DNA of 64,000 nucleotides from JAOUEA01 sp963762075. GTDB lineage: Bacteria; Actinomycetota; UBA4738; HRBIN12. The translations under genes and the position numbers were made by a program. The notes beneath the pieces are model-generated. The model was not told the DNA's origin. It worked only from the letters and a program-made list of their open reading frames with translations, and did no database searches. Each line of letters opens with the position of its first letter. Positions within the stretch are counted from its first letter, which is position 1. Below are positions 32,920 through 42,771 of this stretch, one piece after another. Where the stretch lies: contig CAVXJC010000007.1 in NCBI GenBank assembly GCA_963762075.1, forward strand, positions 1-64,000, in the 5' to 3' direction.

Positions 32920-35796
32920 ATGGGCACCGACAGCCTCGTCATCCACGGCGCCCGTGAGCACAACCTCAAGAACGTCACGCTCGAGCTCCCCCGTGACCGG
33001 TTGATCGTGTTCACAGGCCTGTCCGGCTCCGGCAAGTCGTCGCTGGCGTTCGACACGATCTATGCCGAGGGCCAGCGTCGCTATGTCGAGTCGCTGTCGT
33101 CGTACGCGCGGCAGTTCCTCGGGCAGATGGAGAAACCCGACGTCGACTTCATCGAGGGGCTGTCGCCGGCGATCTCGATCGACCAGAAGTCCACGTCTCG
33201 CAACCCACGGTCGACGGTGGGCACCATCACGGAGGTCTACGACTACCTGCGGGTGCTCTACGCGCGGGTCGGACATCCGCATTGCTTCAACTGCGGTCGC
33301 CCCATCGGGCGTCAGACCCCCGATCAGATCGTCGATCAGGTGCTCGAGCTGCCCGAGGGCACCCGCTTCCAGGTGCTCGCACCGGTCGTGCGTGGTCGCA
33401 AGGGGGAATACGGCAAGCTCCTCGACGATCTCGCTCGCAAGGGCTTCCCGAGGGCACGGATCGACGGTGAGGTGCGCGAGCTCACCGAGCCGATCCGGCT
33501 GGCGAAGACCTACAAGCACACGATCGAGGTCGTCGTCGACCGGCTCGTGGCCAGGCCCGGCATCCGCCGGCGAGTGGCCGACTCGATCGAGACCGCGCTC
33601 GAGCTCGCCGAGGGCATCGCGTCGATCGCCGTGCAGACCCACGACGGTGCCGAGGAGATGCAGAACTTCTCGCAATCGCTCGCGTGCACCCACTGTGGGC
33701 TCTCGTTCGACGAGATGGCGCCACGGAACTTCTCGTTCAACTCTCCGTACGGCGCGTGTCCCACCTGCGACGGCCTGGGAACGCGGCTCGAGGTCGATCC
33801 GGAGCTCGTGGTGCCCGACACCGATCTGTCGGTGAGCGAGGGTGCGCTCGCGCCCTGGGCGAGCGCGACGCTCGAGTATTGGAACCGCGTGATCGAGTCG
33901 GTCGCCGAGGCGCACGGCATCGGCCTCGACACCCCGTTCCGGCGGCTTCCGAAGAAGCAGCGTGACGTGCTGCTGTACGGAAGCGACGAGCAGATCCACG
34001 TGCGGTACAAGAACCGCTACGGCCGGCAGCGGTCGTACTGGACCACCTACGAAGGAGTGGTCACCAACGTCGAACGGCGGCACCACGAAACCGACTCCGA
34101 GTCTCAGCGCGAGAAGCTCGAACAGTTCATGCGCGAGATCCCGTGCCGGGCGTGCAAAGGCGCGAGGCTTCGCCCCGAGACCCTGGCGGTCACGGTCGCC
34201 GGGCTGAACATCGCCGAGCTCACCGACCGCTCGATCCGCGACACCCTGGCGTTCGTCGAGACGATCGAGATGAGTGAGCGCGAGCTGATGATCGCCGAGC
34301 GCTTGCTCAAGGAGATCCGCGAACGGTTGCGTTTCCTCGTCGACGTGGGGCTCGACTACCTCTCGCTGTCGAGACCGGCGGGCACGCTCGCCGGTGGCGA
34401 AGCGCAACGCATCCGCCTCGCCACCCAGATCGGGTCGGGGCTCGTGGGCGTGCTCTACATCCTCGACGAGCCCTCGATCGGTCTGCACCAGCGCGACAAC
34501 AAGCGGCTGATCGACACGTTGGTGCGCCTGCGCGATCTGGGCAACACGCTCGTGGTGGTCGAGCACGACGAGGCAACGATCCTCGAGGCCGATCACATCG
34601 TCGACATCGGGCCGCTCGCCGGCGAGCACGGGGGGGAGATCGTCTACTCGGGCGACCTCAAGGGCCTCCTCGAGTGCGACGCCTCGATCACGGGAGCCTT
34701 CCTGTCGGGAAGGCGCCAGATCCCGACGCCCGAGGTCCGCCGGCGGCCGGGGGCCCGCCGGCTTCGCCTCGAGGGGGTGCGCGAACACAACCTCCAGAAC
34801 ATCACGGTCGATGTGCCGCTCGGCATGTTCGTCTGCGTCACCGGCGTGAGCGGTTCGGGCAAGTCGACACTCGTGCAAGATGTGTTGCTGCGCATCCTCA
34901 TGCAGAAGGTCTACCGCTCACGGCTACAGCCCGGCAGGCACAAGCGCCTGGCGGGCTGGGAGCAGGTCGACAAGATCGTCGACATCGACCAGTCACCGAT
35001 CGGGCGTACCCCCCGGTCGAACCCGGCGACGTACACGGGTGTGTTCGATCACGTCCGCAAGCTCTTCGCGCAGGTGCCCGAGTCCAAGCTCCGGGGCTAT
35101 CAACCGGGAAGGTTCTCGTTCAACGTGCGAGGGGGCCGGTGCGAGAACTGCGCTGGCGACGGGCAGATCAAGATCGAGATGCACTTCTTGCCCGATGTCT
35201 ACGTCACGTGCGAGGTGTGCAAGGGCCGCCGGTACAACCGCGAGACGCTCGAGGTGAAGTACAAGGGTCGTTCGATCTCCGACGTCCTCGAGATGAGCGT
35301 CGACGAGGCACTCGAGTTCTTCCAGCCCATCCCGCCGATCAAGCGGCATATGCAGACCCTCTCCGACGTCGGGCTCGGGTACGTGAAGCTCGGGCAGCCG
35401 GCGCCCACGCTCTCCGGCGGCGAGGCACAGCGCATCAAGCTCAGCTCCGAGCTTCACAAGCGGGCGACCGGCAACACCCTCTACGTGCTCGACGAGCCCA
35501 CGACCGGCCTGCACTTCGAGGACGTGCGCAAGCTCCTCGCGGTGTTGCAACGCCTCGTTTCGACCGGGAACACGGTGCTCGTGATCGAGCACAACCTCGA
35601 CGTGATCAAGACGGCCGATTGGCTGATCGACCTCGGTCCCGAAGGGGGCGACAAGGGTGGCGAGATCGTCGCGACGGGCACGCCCGAGGCCGTCGCCGCC
35701 GAGCCCGCGTCGCACACCGGACGCTTCCTCGCCGAGGCGCTCGATCGCCCGCAACTACCGCTCGAGGCGGTCGAAGCACTCGCCCCCCGGGCGTGA
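32920..35796 (+). CDS. uvrA: Excinuclease ABC subunit A
   Basis: 958 residues from ATG 32920, where the family's usual N-terminus begins (DSLVIHGAREHNLKNVTLEL); an upstream GTG adds 11 atypical residues. Two ABC ATPase halves: Walker A GLSGSGKSSLAFDT and GVSGSGKSTLVQDV, signatures LAGGEAQRIRLA and LSGGEAQRIKLS. Zinc sites are CFNCGRP, CTHC with CPTC in the first half, and CENC with CEVC in the second. It finds bulky DNA lesions and loads UvrB. Intact and of normal length. Confidence 0.97.
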   Translation: MGTDSLVIHGAREHNLKNVTLELPRDRLIVFTGLSGSGKSSLAFDTIYAEGQRRYVESLSSYARQFLGQMEKPDVDFIEGLSPAISIDQKSTSRNPRSTVGTITEVYDYLRVLYARVGHPHCFNCGRPIGRQTPDQIVDQVLELPEGTRFQVLAPVVRGRKGEYGKLLDDLARKGFPRARIDGEVRELTEPIRLAKTYKHTIEVVVDRLVARPGIRRRVADSIETALELAEGIASIAVQTHDGAEEMQNFSQSLACTHCGLSFDEMAPRNFSFNSPYGACPTCDGLGTRLEVDPELVVPDTDLSVSEGALAPWASATLEYWNRVIESVAEAHGIGLDTPFRRLPKKQRDVLLYGSDEQIHVRYKNRYGRQRSYWTTYEGVVTNVERRHHETDSESQREKLEQFMREIPCRACKGARLRPETLAVTVAGLNIAELTDRSIRDTLAFVETIEMSERELMIAERLLKEIRERLRFLVDVGLDYLSLSRPAGTLAGGEAQRIRLATQIGSGLVGVLYILDEPSIGLHQRDNKRLIDTLVRLRDLGNTLVVVEHDEATILEADHIVDIGPLAGEHGGEIVYSGDLKGLLECDASITGAFLSGRRQIPTPEVRRRPGARRLRLEGVREHNLQNITVDVPLGMFVCVTGVSGSGKSTLVQDVLLRILMQKVYRSRLQPGRHKRLAGWEQVDKIVDIDQSPIGRTPRSNPATYTGVFDHVRKLFAQVPESKLRGYQPGRFSFNVRGGRCENCAGDGQIKIEMHFLPDVYVTCEVCKGRRYNRETLEVKYKGRSISDVLEMSVDEALEFFQPIPPIKRHMQTLSDVGLGYVKLGQPAPTLSGGEAQRIKLSSELHKRATGNTLYVLDEPTTGLHFEDVRKLLAVLQRLVSTGNTVLVIEHNLDVIKTADWLIDLGPEGGDKGGEIVATGTPEAVAAEPASHTGRFLAEALDRPQLPLEAVEALAPRA

Positions 35797-35845
35797 TCGA
35801 GGCCAGCCTGCACGTGTCGCGATGCTTGTTACTATCCCCGCCGAC

Positions 35846-37564
35846 GTGACCAAGCGGCTGCCGATCCTCCTCATCGTGCTCGCCCTCGTGACGGCCGCGT
35901 GCGGCTCGATCCCCGAGGGTGAGGTCGTCGCCGGCGAGGGCGATCGCTTCGTACCCTTCGTCGCGGAGTTCCTCGACGACTCAGGGCTCGGCAACTCGAT
36001 GGCCGTCGACTCGGAGGGCGTGCCGGTGATGTCGTACCTCATCTTCCCCGCCGTGCTCGAGGAAGGGGAGATCCCCGTCGGACGGCCGCTCGGCGCCGCG
36101 TACATCACGACCGACGACGAGAAGCCCAAAGACGGTGCTGCGGTCGGGGTGGCGAGCCTGTCGGCCGAAGGCGTGTGGACCCGGGGCGCCATGGCGCAGG
36201 TGCGCGAGACGCCCGACGGCGTCTACATCCCGTACGGCCCGGCAGTGGAGCCGTCGCTCGTCGGGGCGACCGCCGAGAACACCAACGGCACCGACATCGC
36301 CGTGGACGACGCCGGAACGACGCACGTCGTCTGGGCCGGCAAGGGTGGCATCTCCTATGCAAGCGGCACCGACAGCGCGACGGTCGAGCCCGTCTTCGAC
36401 TACGACTTCAGCCTTCGAAAGGCCGGCCCGATCGGACGGCCGGGCGTTGCGGTCGATGCCGACGGGAACCCCTGGGTCGCGTACACCGTGAGCGCCGGTG
36501 GCCAACAGGTGCGGGTCGCGATGAAGTCCGGCGACAAGTGGCGGACACAGACGGTCGCGACGGTGCCGCAGTGCGCCGATTGTCCGCCTCCACGGCCCAC
36601 CCAGATCGGTGTGACTTCGGCGGGACCGACGGTGGCGTGGGTCGACAACGGGGCCGGCGCGGTCATGGTCTCGGTTCTCGATGGAACGGAGTGGGTCTCG
36701 ACCGAGGTCGCACGCGGCGGTCAGGGCCTCGATATGAGCGTCGATGCCGACGGCAACGCGCTCCTCACGTTCTACGACGCCCAGGGCGCCGTGCAGCTCG
36801 CCCGTCCCGACGGTGCCGGTGCCGGATGGTCGGTCTCGACGATCGCCGACGCGGCGCCCACCGACCTCGATACCCTCGGCAACCTCGCCTCGATGACGAG
36901 CATCGCCGTCGACGACGAGGGCGTCATGGCGGCAGCGTGGGACGACGCCGACGGCGTGGTGCTCGCGACATCTGAAGACGGCGAGACGTTCACGCCCGTC
37001 GAGACTCCGGACACGTTCGGCGGACGTACGCCTTCGGCGGGGGTGAGCCCCGACGGATCGAAGATCTTCCTGGCCTGGTACGACCCAGAGAGCCAGAACC
37101 TCCGATTCGGCGTACAGGGCGATATGGGCGAGCTCGCGGTCGCGGCCCCGAGCCCCACCATCGACCCTGCCGAGATCCCGACGGCTGCGCCGTCCGACGG
37201 CGGCGGGGAATGCGGCGCCGACGGCCAGATCCTTCTCGACATCGTGGCCGAGGGGATCGCCTGGATCCCCACATGCCTCGTTGCTCCTGCCGGCGAGCCA
37301 TTCACGATCACGATGGACAACCGGGACGCCGGCACCCAGCACAACGTTGCGATCGCCGCCGACAGTGACTTCGCGGACTTCCTGTTCACGGGCTCCCTCG
37401 AGACGGGACCAGCGGTCGTCGAATACGAGGTCGATCCTCTCGATGCAGGTCCCTACCCGTTCCGCTGTGATGTGCATCCCACGATGCTCGGGACCCTCGC
37501 TGTGGTGGAGGCCGGTGGTGGAAGCGACGGAGGCGGGGGAGGCGGCAACGGGAACGCTAGCTGA
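35846..37564 (+). CDS. Lipoprotein with beta-propeller-like body and C-terminal cupredoxin domain
   Basis: GTG 35846 is chosen: it starts a short lipoprotein signal (MTKRLPILLIVLALVTAACG, Cys 19), and TACTAT sits ten bases upstream without a ribosome binding site; ATG 35822 is a possible alternative. 572 residues. Residues about 40-440 contain repeated SIAVDDEGVMAAAW, GVAVDADGNPWVAY-type strands, like a sialidase/PD40 propeller. The last 90 residues form a plastocyanin-like domain with type 1 copper ligands H499 (TQHNVA), C541, H544 and M547 (CDVHPTML). A Gly/Ser-rich tail follows. It should be a surface-anchored copper protein for electron transfer or copper binding. The combination is not one I recognise. 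Confidence 0.8.
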   Translation: MTKRLPILLIVLALVTAACGSIPEGEVVAGEGDRFVPFVAEFLDDSGLGNSMAVDSEGVPVMSYLIFPAVLEEGEIPVGRPLGAAYITTDDEKPKDGAAVGVASLSAEGVWTRGAMAQVRETPDGVYIPYGPAVEPSLVGATAENTNGTDIAVDDAGTTHVVWAGKGGISYASGTDSATVEPVFDYDFSLRKAGPIGRPGVAVDADGNPWVAYTVSAGGQQVRVAMKSGDKWRTQTVATVPQCADCPPPRPTQIGVTSAGPTVAWVDNGAGAVMVSVLDGTEWVSTEVARGGQGLDMSVDADGNALLTFYDAQGAVQLARPDGAGAGWSVSTIADAAPTDLDTLGNLASMTSIAVDDEGVMAAAWDDADGVVLATSEDGETFTPVETPDTFGGRTPSAGVSPDGSKIFLAWYDPESQNLRFGVQGDMGELAVAAPSPTIDPAEIPTAAPSDGGGECGADGQILLDIVAEGIAWIPTCLVAPAGEPFTITMDNRDAGTQHNVAIAADSDFADFLFTGSLETGPAVVEYEVDPLDAGPYPFRCDVHPTMLGTLAVVEAGGGSDGGGGGGNGNAS

Positions 37565-37603
37565 TCGAGCAGCCTTCCTCTTAGGTGTGTCCGGTCGCCC
37601 GGC

Positions 37604-37609
37604 TACGAT
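37604..37609 (+). promoter_or_regulatory. Leaderless-type -10 box of uvrC
   Basis: TACGAT ends six bases before GTG 37616, and no ribosome binding site is present. Confidence 0.5.
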
Positions 37610-37615
37610 GACCGT

Positions 37616-39556
37616 GTGAGCCTCACCCGGCCCCCTGCAGGCGACATCCCCGATCTCCCCGGTGCGTACCTGTTCCGTGACGGTGACGGGCGAGTCGTCT
37701 ACGTGGGCAAGGCTCGGTCGCTCCGTAAGCGTCTCGCCAACTACTGGGGCAAGCCGCTGCATCCTCGCACCGAGGCCATGGTGCAGGTCGCCGAGAGCGT
37801 GGAGTGGATCGTGGCGAGCGGCGAGGTCGACGCCCTCATGCTCGAGTACAACCTGATCCAACGGCATCGGCCTCGGTTCAACATCCGCTACCGCGACGAC
37901 AAGTCCTACCCGTACCTCGCGCTCACGGTCGGGGAGGAGTGGCCCCGCGCCCAGGTCCTGCGAGGCGCCAAGCGCAAGAAGGTCCGGTACTTCGGGCCGT
38001 ACGGCCACGCATGGGCGATCCGGGACACGCTCGATGCGCTGACCCGAGTCTTCCCGGTGCGCACGTGTTCCAACTCGTTCTTCGAGCAGCGGGCGCGCGC
38101 GAAACGGCCGTGCCTCTATTTCGACATCGGCCGCTGCAGTGGGCCGTGCGTGCCGGAGGTCACCGGTGTCACGCACGAGTCCTACCGCGCCGACGTCGAT
38201 GCCCTCGCCGACTTCCTCAGCGGCAACACCAAGCCGATGATGCAGCGGCTCGACCGCGAGATGGGCGAGGCCTCGAACCGGCAGGAGTACGAACAAGCGG
38301 CGAAGCTGCGCGACCAGCTCGGCGCCGCCCGGCGCGCCCTCGAGACGCAGGAGATGGTGCTCGACCGCCCCGACGACATCGACGTGATCGGCATGGCCGA
38401 CGACGATCTCGAGGCGGCGTTCCAGGTGTTCATGGTGCGAGGTGGACGCGTGCTCGGCCGTAAGGGTTGGGTCGTCGACCGGGTCGAGGAGCTCTCGCGT
38501 GAGGAGCTCGTGGCATCGTTCGTCCGCCAGCTCTACATGGAACGTGACGAGGTACCGCCGAGCGTGTTGGTGCCGGTCGAACCTGCAGATCGCGACGTGC
38601 TCGAGGCGTGGCTGGGTGAGCGCCGCGGCACCAAGGTCCGTATCGGCGTGCCCGAGCGGGGAACGAAGCGGCGTCTGCACAAGGTGGTCACGAGCAACGC
38701 CGCGGAGTCCTTCCACAGGCACAAGCTGCGGAGGGCATCCGATTTCGGCGCTCGCTCACGCGCGCTGGTCGAGCTCGCGGATCGTCTCGGCCTCGACCAG
38801 GCGCCTCTGCGCATCGAGTGCTACGACATCTCGAACCTCGGCCCGACCGACACGGTCGGCTCGATGGTCGTCTTCGAGGACGGTCTGCCCAAGCGTTCGG
38901 AATACCGGCGATTCCGTATCAAGGGTGTCGTCGGACAGGACGATTTCGCGTCTATGGAAGAGATGCTCCGCCGACGCTTCTCACGTCTGCTCGAGGAGCG
39001 TGCGGCTCCTCCCGAGGCCAGGCGTCGGTTCTCGTACCCGCCTGCCCTTGTGGTGGTCGACGGCGGCCGGGGACAGCTCGGCATGGCGTCGAAGGTGCTC
39101 GGTGAGCTCGGACTGACGATCCCGCACATCGGTCTCGCGAAGCGTCTCGAGGAGGTCTACTTCCCCGACCATCCCGAGCCGCTCATGATCCCGCGCGGCT
39201 CCGAGGCCTTGTTCGTGCTGCAGCATCTGCGAGACGAGGCGCACCGGTTCGCCGTGACATATCACCGGCAGCAACGCGAGAGGCGCGCGCTCGTCTCGCC
39301 GCTCGACGATGTCCCCGGTGTAGGCCCGGCACGGAAGAAAGCTCTGCTGAAGCGGTTCGGGTCGCTCGCGCGAGTTCGTCGCGCGGACGTCGAACAGATC
39401 GCCGAGACCCCCGGCATCGGGCCCGAGCTGGCTGCCACGATCCACGCTCGGCTGCACGAACCCGAGCCCGGGGCGGCGGCGGCTCCGTTGACCGGTGGCC
39501 CCGGCACCGGCCCGGGCAGGCCGGGAGCGGTTCCGGATCGCAAGGTCAGCGCATGA
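37616..39556 (+). CDS. uvrC: Excinuclease ABC subunit C
   Basis: 646 residues. The N-terminal GIY-YIG nuclease has GAYLFRDGDGRVVYVGKARS. The Cys-rich zone is CLYFDIGRCSGPC, and the UVR domain is EASNRQEYEQAAKLRDQLGA. The RNase H-like 5' nuclease includes IECYDISNLGPTDTVGSMVV, and C-terminal helix-hairpin-helix motifs follow (VPGVGPARKKALLKRFGS, TPGIGPELAATI). A Gly/Pro-rich tail ends the protein. It makes both incisions at UvrB-bound lesions. The stop overlaps the rapZ start (ATGA), so the two are translationally coupled. Confidence 0.97.
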   Translation: MSLTRPPAGDIPDLPGAYLFRDGDGRVVYVGKARSLRKRLANYWGKPLHPRTEAMVQVAESVEWIVASGEVDALMLEYNLIQRHRPRFNIRYRDDKSYPYLALTVGEEWPRAQVLRGAKRKKVRYFGPYGHAWAIRDTLDALTRVFPVRTCSNSFFEQRARAKRPCLYFDIGRCSGPCVPEVTGVTHESYRADVDALADFLSGNTKPMMQRLDREMGEASNRQEYEQAAKLRDQLGAARRALETQEMVLDRPDDIDVIGMADDDLEAAFQVFMVRGGRVLGRKGWVVDRVEELSREELVASFVRQLYMERDEVPPSVLVPVEPADRDVLEAWLGERRGTKVRIGVPERGTKRRLHKVVTSNAAESFHRHKLRRASDFGARSRALVELADRLGLDQAPLRIECYDISNLGPTDTVGSMVVFEDGLPKRSEYRRFRIKGVVGQDDFASMEEMLRRRFSRLLEERAAPPEARRRFSYPPALVVVDGGRGQLGMASKVLGELGLTIPHIGLAKRLEEVYFPDHPEPLMIPRGSEALFVLQHLRDEAHRFAVTYHRQQRERRALVSPLDDVPGVGPARKKALLKRFGSLARVRRADVEQIAETPGIGPELAATIHARLHEPEPGAAAAPLTGGPGTGPGRPGAVPDRKVSA

Positions 39557-40458
39557 CGACCGAGGCGATCTCCGTGCCGCTCGCCGACGATCCCGCCGCC
39601 GGACCCGGGTTCCTGCTGATCACGGGGCTCTCGGGGGCCGGGCGTTCCGAAGCCGCTCATTCGCTCGAAGACCTCGGATACTTCGTCGTCGACAACCTTC
39701 CTCCCGCGCTGTTGCCGACAATGGCCGAGCTGGTGTCGCGTCCGGGCGGGCCGACTCGCATCGCGATCGTCGTCGACGCCCGCGGAGGCGTCTTCTTCGG
39801 CGAGCTCTCGAAGGCACTCGACGAGCTGAAGCAGCTCCGGGTCGACTGCCGCATCCTCTTCCTCGAGGCGGCCGACGACGACCTCGTCAACCGCTACGAA
39901 GCCACCCGACGCCGCCACCCGCTGGCGCCGGCCGACCGAGTGGTCGAGGGCATCCGCAAGGAGCGCCTCATGATGGAGAGCCTTCGCGGCGACGCCGATC
40001 TCATCTTCGACACCACGGGGCTCACGCCGCACGGACTCCGCGACCGCATCCGCGATGCGTTCTCCGAGGCCCCTCCCGAGCATGGCTTGCAGGTGTCGAT
40101 CACGTCGTTCGGCTTCAAGTACGGAGCGCCGCGTGACGCCGATCTCGTGCTCGACGTGCGCTTCCTGCCGAACCCGCACTGGGTCGACGAACTCCGCCCG
40201 CTGCCGGGCACCGACGAGCGGGTGCGCGATTACGTGCAGGGTCAGGATCAATATCGGGCTTTCATGGAACGGCTCGAAGCCCTGCTCGAGGTCGTGGTGC
40301 CCGGCTACGTGACCGAAGGCAAGTCCTACCTCACGTGCGCCGTCGGCTGCACCGGCGGCCATCACCGCTCGGTCGTGGTCTCCGAGGAGCTCGGGCGCTA
40401 CTTCGCCGAGCGGGGGATACCCGTGACGGTGACGCATCGTGACGTGACCAGGAGCTGA
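39553..40458 (+). CDS. rapZ: RapZ/YvcJ family nucleotide-binding protein
   Basis: 301 residues. The P-loop is GLSGAGRSEAAHSLEDLGYF with Arg where Lys is canonical, a variant also known from other actinobacterial members. The family landmarks are VVDNLPPALL, RYEATRRRHPL, FDTTGLTPHGLR, FGFKYGAPRDADLVLDVRFL and the C-terminal CAVGCTGGHHRSVVVSE. In enterobacteria RapZ is an RNase adaptor for glmZ; in Gram-positives YvcJ acts by an unclear route. Normally yvcK and whiA follow, but here gap is next after 100 bases. Confidence 0.95.
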   Translation: MTTEAISVPLADDPAAGPGFLLITGLSGAGRSEAAHSLEDLGYFVVDNLPPALLPTMAELVSRPGGPTRIAIVVDARGGVFFGELSKALDELKQLRVDCRILFLEAADDDLVNRYEATRRRHPLAPADRVVEGIRKERLMMESLRGDADLIFDTTGLTPHGLRDRIRDAFSEAPPEHGLQVSITSFGFKYGAPRDADLVLDVRFLPNPHWVDELRPLPGTDERVRDYVQGQDQYRAFMERLEALLEVVVPGYVTEGKSYLTCAVGCTGGHHRSVVVSEELGRYFAERGIPVTVTHRDVTRS

Positions 40459-40504
40459 GCCCCTTCACCGGTCCGGCGCGGTGCCGCCTGGCGACCGCGC
40501 TGGC

Positions 40505-40510
40505 TAGGAT
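40505..40510 (+). promoter_or_regulatory. -10 box of the glycolytic operon
   Basis: TAGGAT at 40505-40510 is followed by a leader of about 42 bases with ggacggaggg before the gap GTG. No good -35 hexamer was seen. Confidence 0.4.
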
Positions 40511-40558
40511 GAGTTCGCAGGACGACGAGCCCCCAGCCCAAGGACGGAGGGACCTCCA

Positions 40559-41566
40559 GTGAGCGTCAAGATCGGCATCAACGGCTTCGGCCGCATCGGC
40601 CGCAACTTCTTCCGGGCCGCGAAGCAACTCGGTCTCGACTTCGACTTCGTGGCGGTGAACGACCTGGGTGACGCCGTGACCATGGCTCATCTGTTGAAGT
40701 ACGACTCCGTACACGGGCGATACCCGGGCGAGGTCTCGGTCGGTGCCGACGGTCTCGTGATCGACGGCGACGAGCTGCGCGTGCTCGCCGAACGAAACCC
40801 GGCCGACCTTCCCTGGAAGGAGCTCGGCGTCGAGATCGTGATCGAGTCGACGGGCATCTTCACCGATCGCGACAAGGCGGCCGCGCACCTCGAAGCCGGC
40901 GCGCAGAAGGTCATCATCAGCGCCCCGGCGAAGAACGAAGATCTCACGGTCGTGCTCGGAGTGAACGATGACACCTACGATCCGGCCAACCATCACGTCA
41001 TCTCCAATGCCTCGTGCACGACGAACTGTGTGGCTCCCATGGCCAAGGTGATCGACGACGCCTTCGGCATCGAACAAGGCTTCATGACCACGGTGCACGC
41101 GTACACGAACGACCAGCAGATCCTCGACCTGCCGCACAGCGACCTTCGCCGGGCACGGGCGGCGGCCGTGAACATCATCCCGACCTCGACCGGCGCCGCG
41201 AAGGCCACCGGGCTGGTGTTGCCCCACCTCAAGGGCAAGCTCGACGGCATGGCGATGCGCGTACCGGTGCCCGACGGCTCGGTCACCGACCTCGTCGCGA
41301 CGGTATCTCGTGAGGTCACGGCCGACGGGGTGAACGCCGCGTTCCGAGCGGCGTCAGAAACGGGGCCTCTCGCCGGGAAGCTCGTGTACACCGAGGATCC
41401 GATCGTCTCGAGCGACATCGTCGGCAGCCCCGCATCGTGCACGTTCGATGCGAGCGCCACGATGGTCATGGGGAAGGTGGTCAAGGCCATCGGTTGGTAC
41501 GACAACGAGTGGGGCTATTCGAACCGATTGGTCGACGTCGCCTCACTCGTCGCCGCCTCGCTGTAG
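40559..41566 (+). CDS. gap: Glyceraldehyde-3-phosphate dehydrogenase
   Basis: 335 residues, GTG start behind ggacggaggg. The NAD fold begins KIGINGFGRIGRNFFRAA. The catalytic Cys is in SNASCTTNCVAPM and its His partner in HAYTNDQQILD. The C-terminal WYDNEWGYSNRLVD is typical. It converts glyceraldehyde-3-phosphate to 1,3-bisphosphoglycerate with NAD. First gene of the operon gap-pgk-tpiA-apgM. Confidence 0.97.
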   Translation: MSVKIGINGFGRIGRNFFRAAKQLGLDFDFVAVNDLGDAVTMAHLLKYDSVHGRYPGEVSVGADGLVIDGDELRVLAERNPADLPWKELGVEIVIESTGIFTDRDKAAAHLEAGAQKVIISAPAKNEDLTVVLGVNDDTYDPANHHVISNASCTTNCVAPMAKVIDDAFGIEQGFMTTVHAYTNDQQILDLPHSDLRRARAAAVNIIPTSTGAAKATGLVLPHLKGKLDGMAMRVPVPDGSVTDLVATVSREVTADGVNAAFRAASETGPLAGKLVYTEDPIVSSDIVGSPASCTFDASATMVMGKVVKAIGWYDNEWGYSNRLVDVASLVAASL

Positions 41567-41577
41567 ATCCGTCGGCC

Positions 41578-42771
41578 GTGGGAGATGCGCTGACGCTCCG
41601 CACGCTCGACGGCCTCGGCGAGGTCGATGGCGCTCGCGTCTTCGTGCGAGCCGACTACAACGTGCCGCTCGAGGGTGGTGCGGTCGCCGACGACGCCCGA
41701 ATCGCCGCCACGGTTCCGACGCTCCGGGAGCTTCGTGAGCGTGGTGCCACCCTCGTGCTCGGCTCGCACCTCGGCCGGCCCGATGGCGTAGTTGACGACG
41801 AGCTTCGACTCGCCCCGGTGGGCAAGCGCCTCGCAGAGCTCCTCGAGGAACCGGTCGCCATGGCCGTCGAAACGACCCCGGCCCAGCTGCCTGCCGACCC
41901 CATCGTGCTGCTCGAGAACCTTCGCTTCGATCCCGGCGAGGAAGGCGACGACCACGCCTTCGCCGGACGCCTTGCCGAGCTCGCGGATGCCTACGTCGAT
42001 GATGCATTCGGCGCTGCACATCGGTCGCATGCGAGCGTGCACGCTTTGCCCGATCTGATGCTCGCGACCGGACGACCGGCGGTCGCCGGTAGGCTCATGC
42101 AGCGCGAGGTCGAGGTGCTCACTCGTCTGCTTCACGAGCCAGCCAGGCCATACGTGGCGATCCTCGGCGGCGCCAAGGTCAGCGACAAGCTCGCGGTGAT
42201 CGACTCGCTGATCGACCGTGTCGATGCCCTGTTGGTCGGTGGCGCCATGGCGTTCACATTGATCGCCGCCGAGGGCGGCGAGATCGGCGAGAGCCTCTGC
42301 GAGCGCGATCGGTTCGACGATGTGCGCAAGGCAAAGGCGAAGGCCCGCGAACACGGGGTGCTCATCGAGGTGCCACAGGACGTGGTCGCGGCCTCCGAGA
42401 TCTCGTTGCAGGCCGATCGCCGGACGGTGCCGGCCACCGAGGTTCCGCGCGGCATGATGGGGCTCGACATCGGACCCAAGACGGTCGAGGAGTACGCTCG
42501 CATCGTCGCCGACGCCAAGACCATCCTGTGGAACGGACCGATGGGTGTGTTCGAGCTCGAGCCGTTCAGCGCGGGCACCCGCGGCATCGCGACCGCGGTT
42601 GCCCACGCGCCCGCATTCACCGTTGTCGGCGGGGGAGACTCACTGCTCGCCGTGAAGAAGGCCGGACTCTCCGGCGCCTACGATCACCTGTCAACCGGTG
42701 GCGGCGCCTCGCTCGAGTTCCTCGAAGGCCGCGCGCTTCCCGGCATCACGATCTTGGAGGAGCGCCCGTGA
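41578..42771 (+). CDS. pgk: Phosphoglycerate kinase
   Basis: 397 residues from GTG 41578, 11 bases after gap. Substrate motif VFVRADYNVPLEGG, SHLGRPDG, LLENLRFDPGEEG and AFGAAHRSHASV. The hinge and nucleotide side show VAILGGAKVSDKLAVIDSL and WNGPMGVFELEPF, with VVGGGDSLLAVKKAG near the end. It makes ATP from 1,3-bisphosphoglycerate. No strong ribosome binding site was seen, so it probably relies on translation of gap. The stop overlaps the tpiA GTG. Confidence 0.97.
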   Translation: MGDALTLRTLDGLGEVDGARVFVRADYNVPLEGGAVADDARIAATVPTLRELRERGATLVLGSHLGRPDGVVDDELRLAPVGKRLAELLEEPVAMAVETTPAQLPADPIVLLENLRFDPGEEGDDHAFAGRLAELADAYVDDAFGAAHRSHASVHALPDLMLATGRPAVAGRLMQREVEVLTRLLHEPARPYVAILGGAKVSDKLAVIDSLIDRVDALLVGGAMAFTLIAAEGGEIGESLCERDRFDDVRKAKAKAREHGVLIEVPQDVVAASEISLQADRRTVPATEVPRGMMGLDIGPKTVEEYARIVADAKTILWNGPMGVFELEPFSAGTRGIATAVAHAPAFTVVGGGDSLLAVKKAGLSGAYDHLSTGGGASLEFLEGRALPGITILEERP

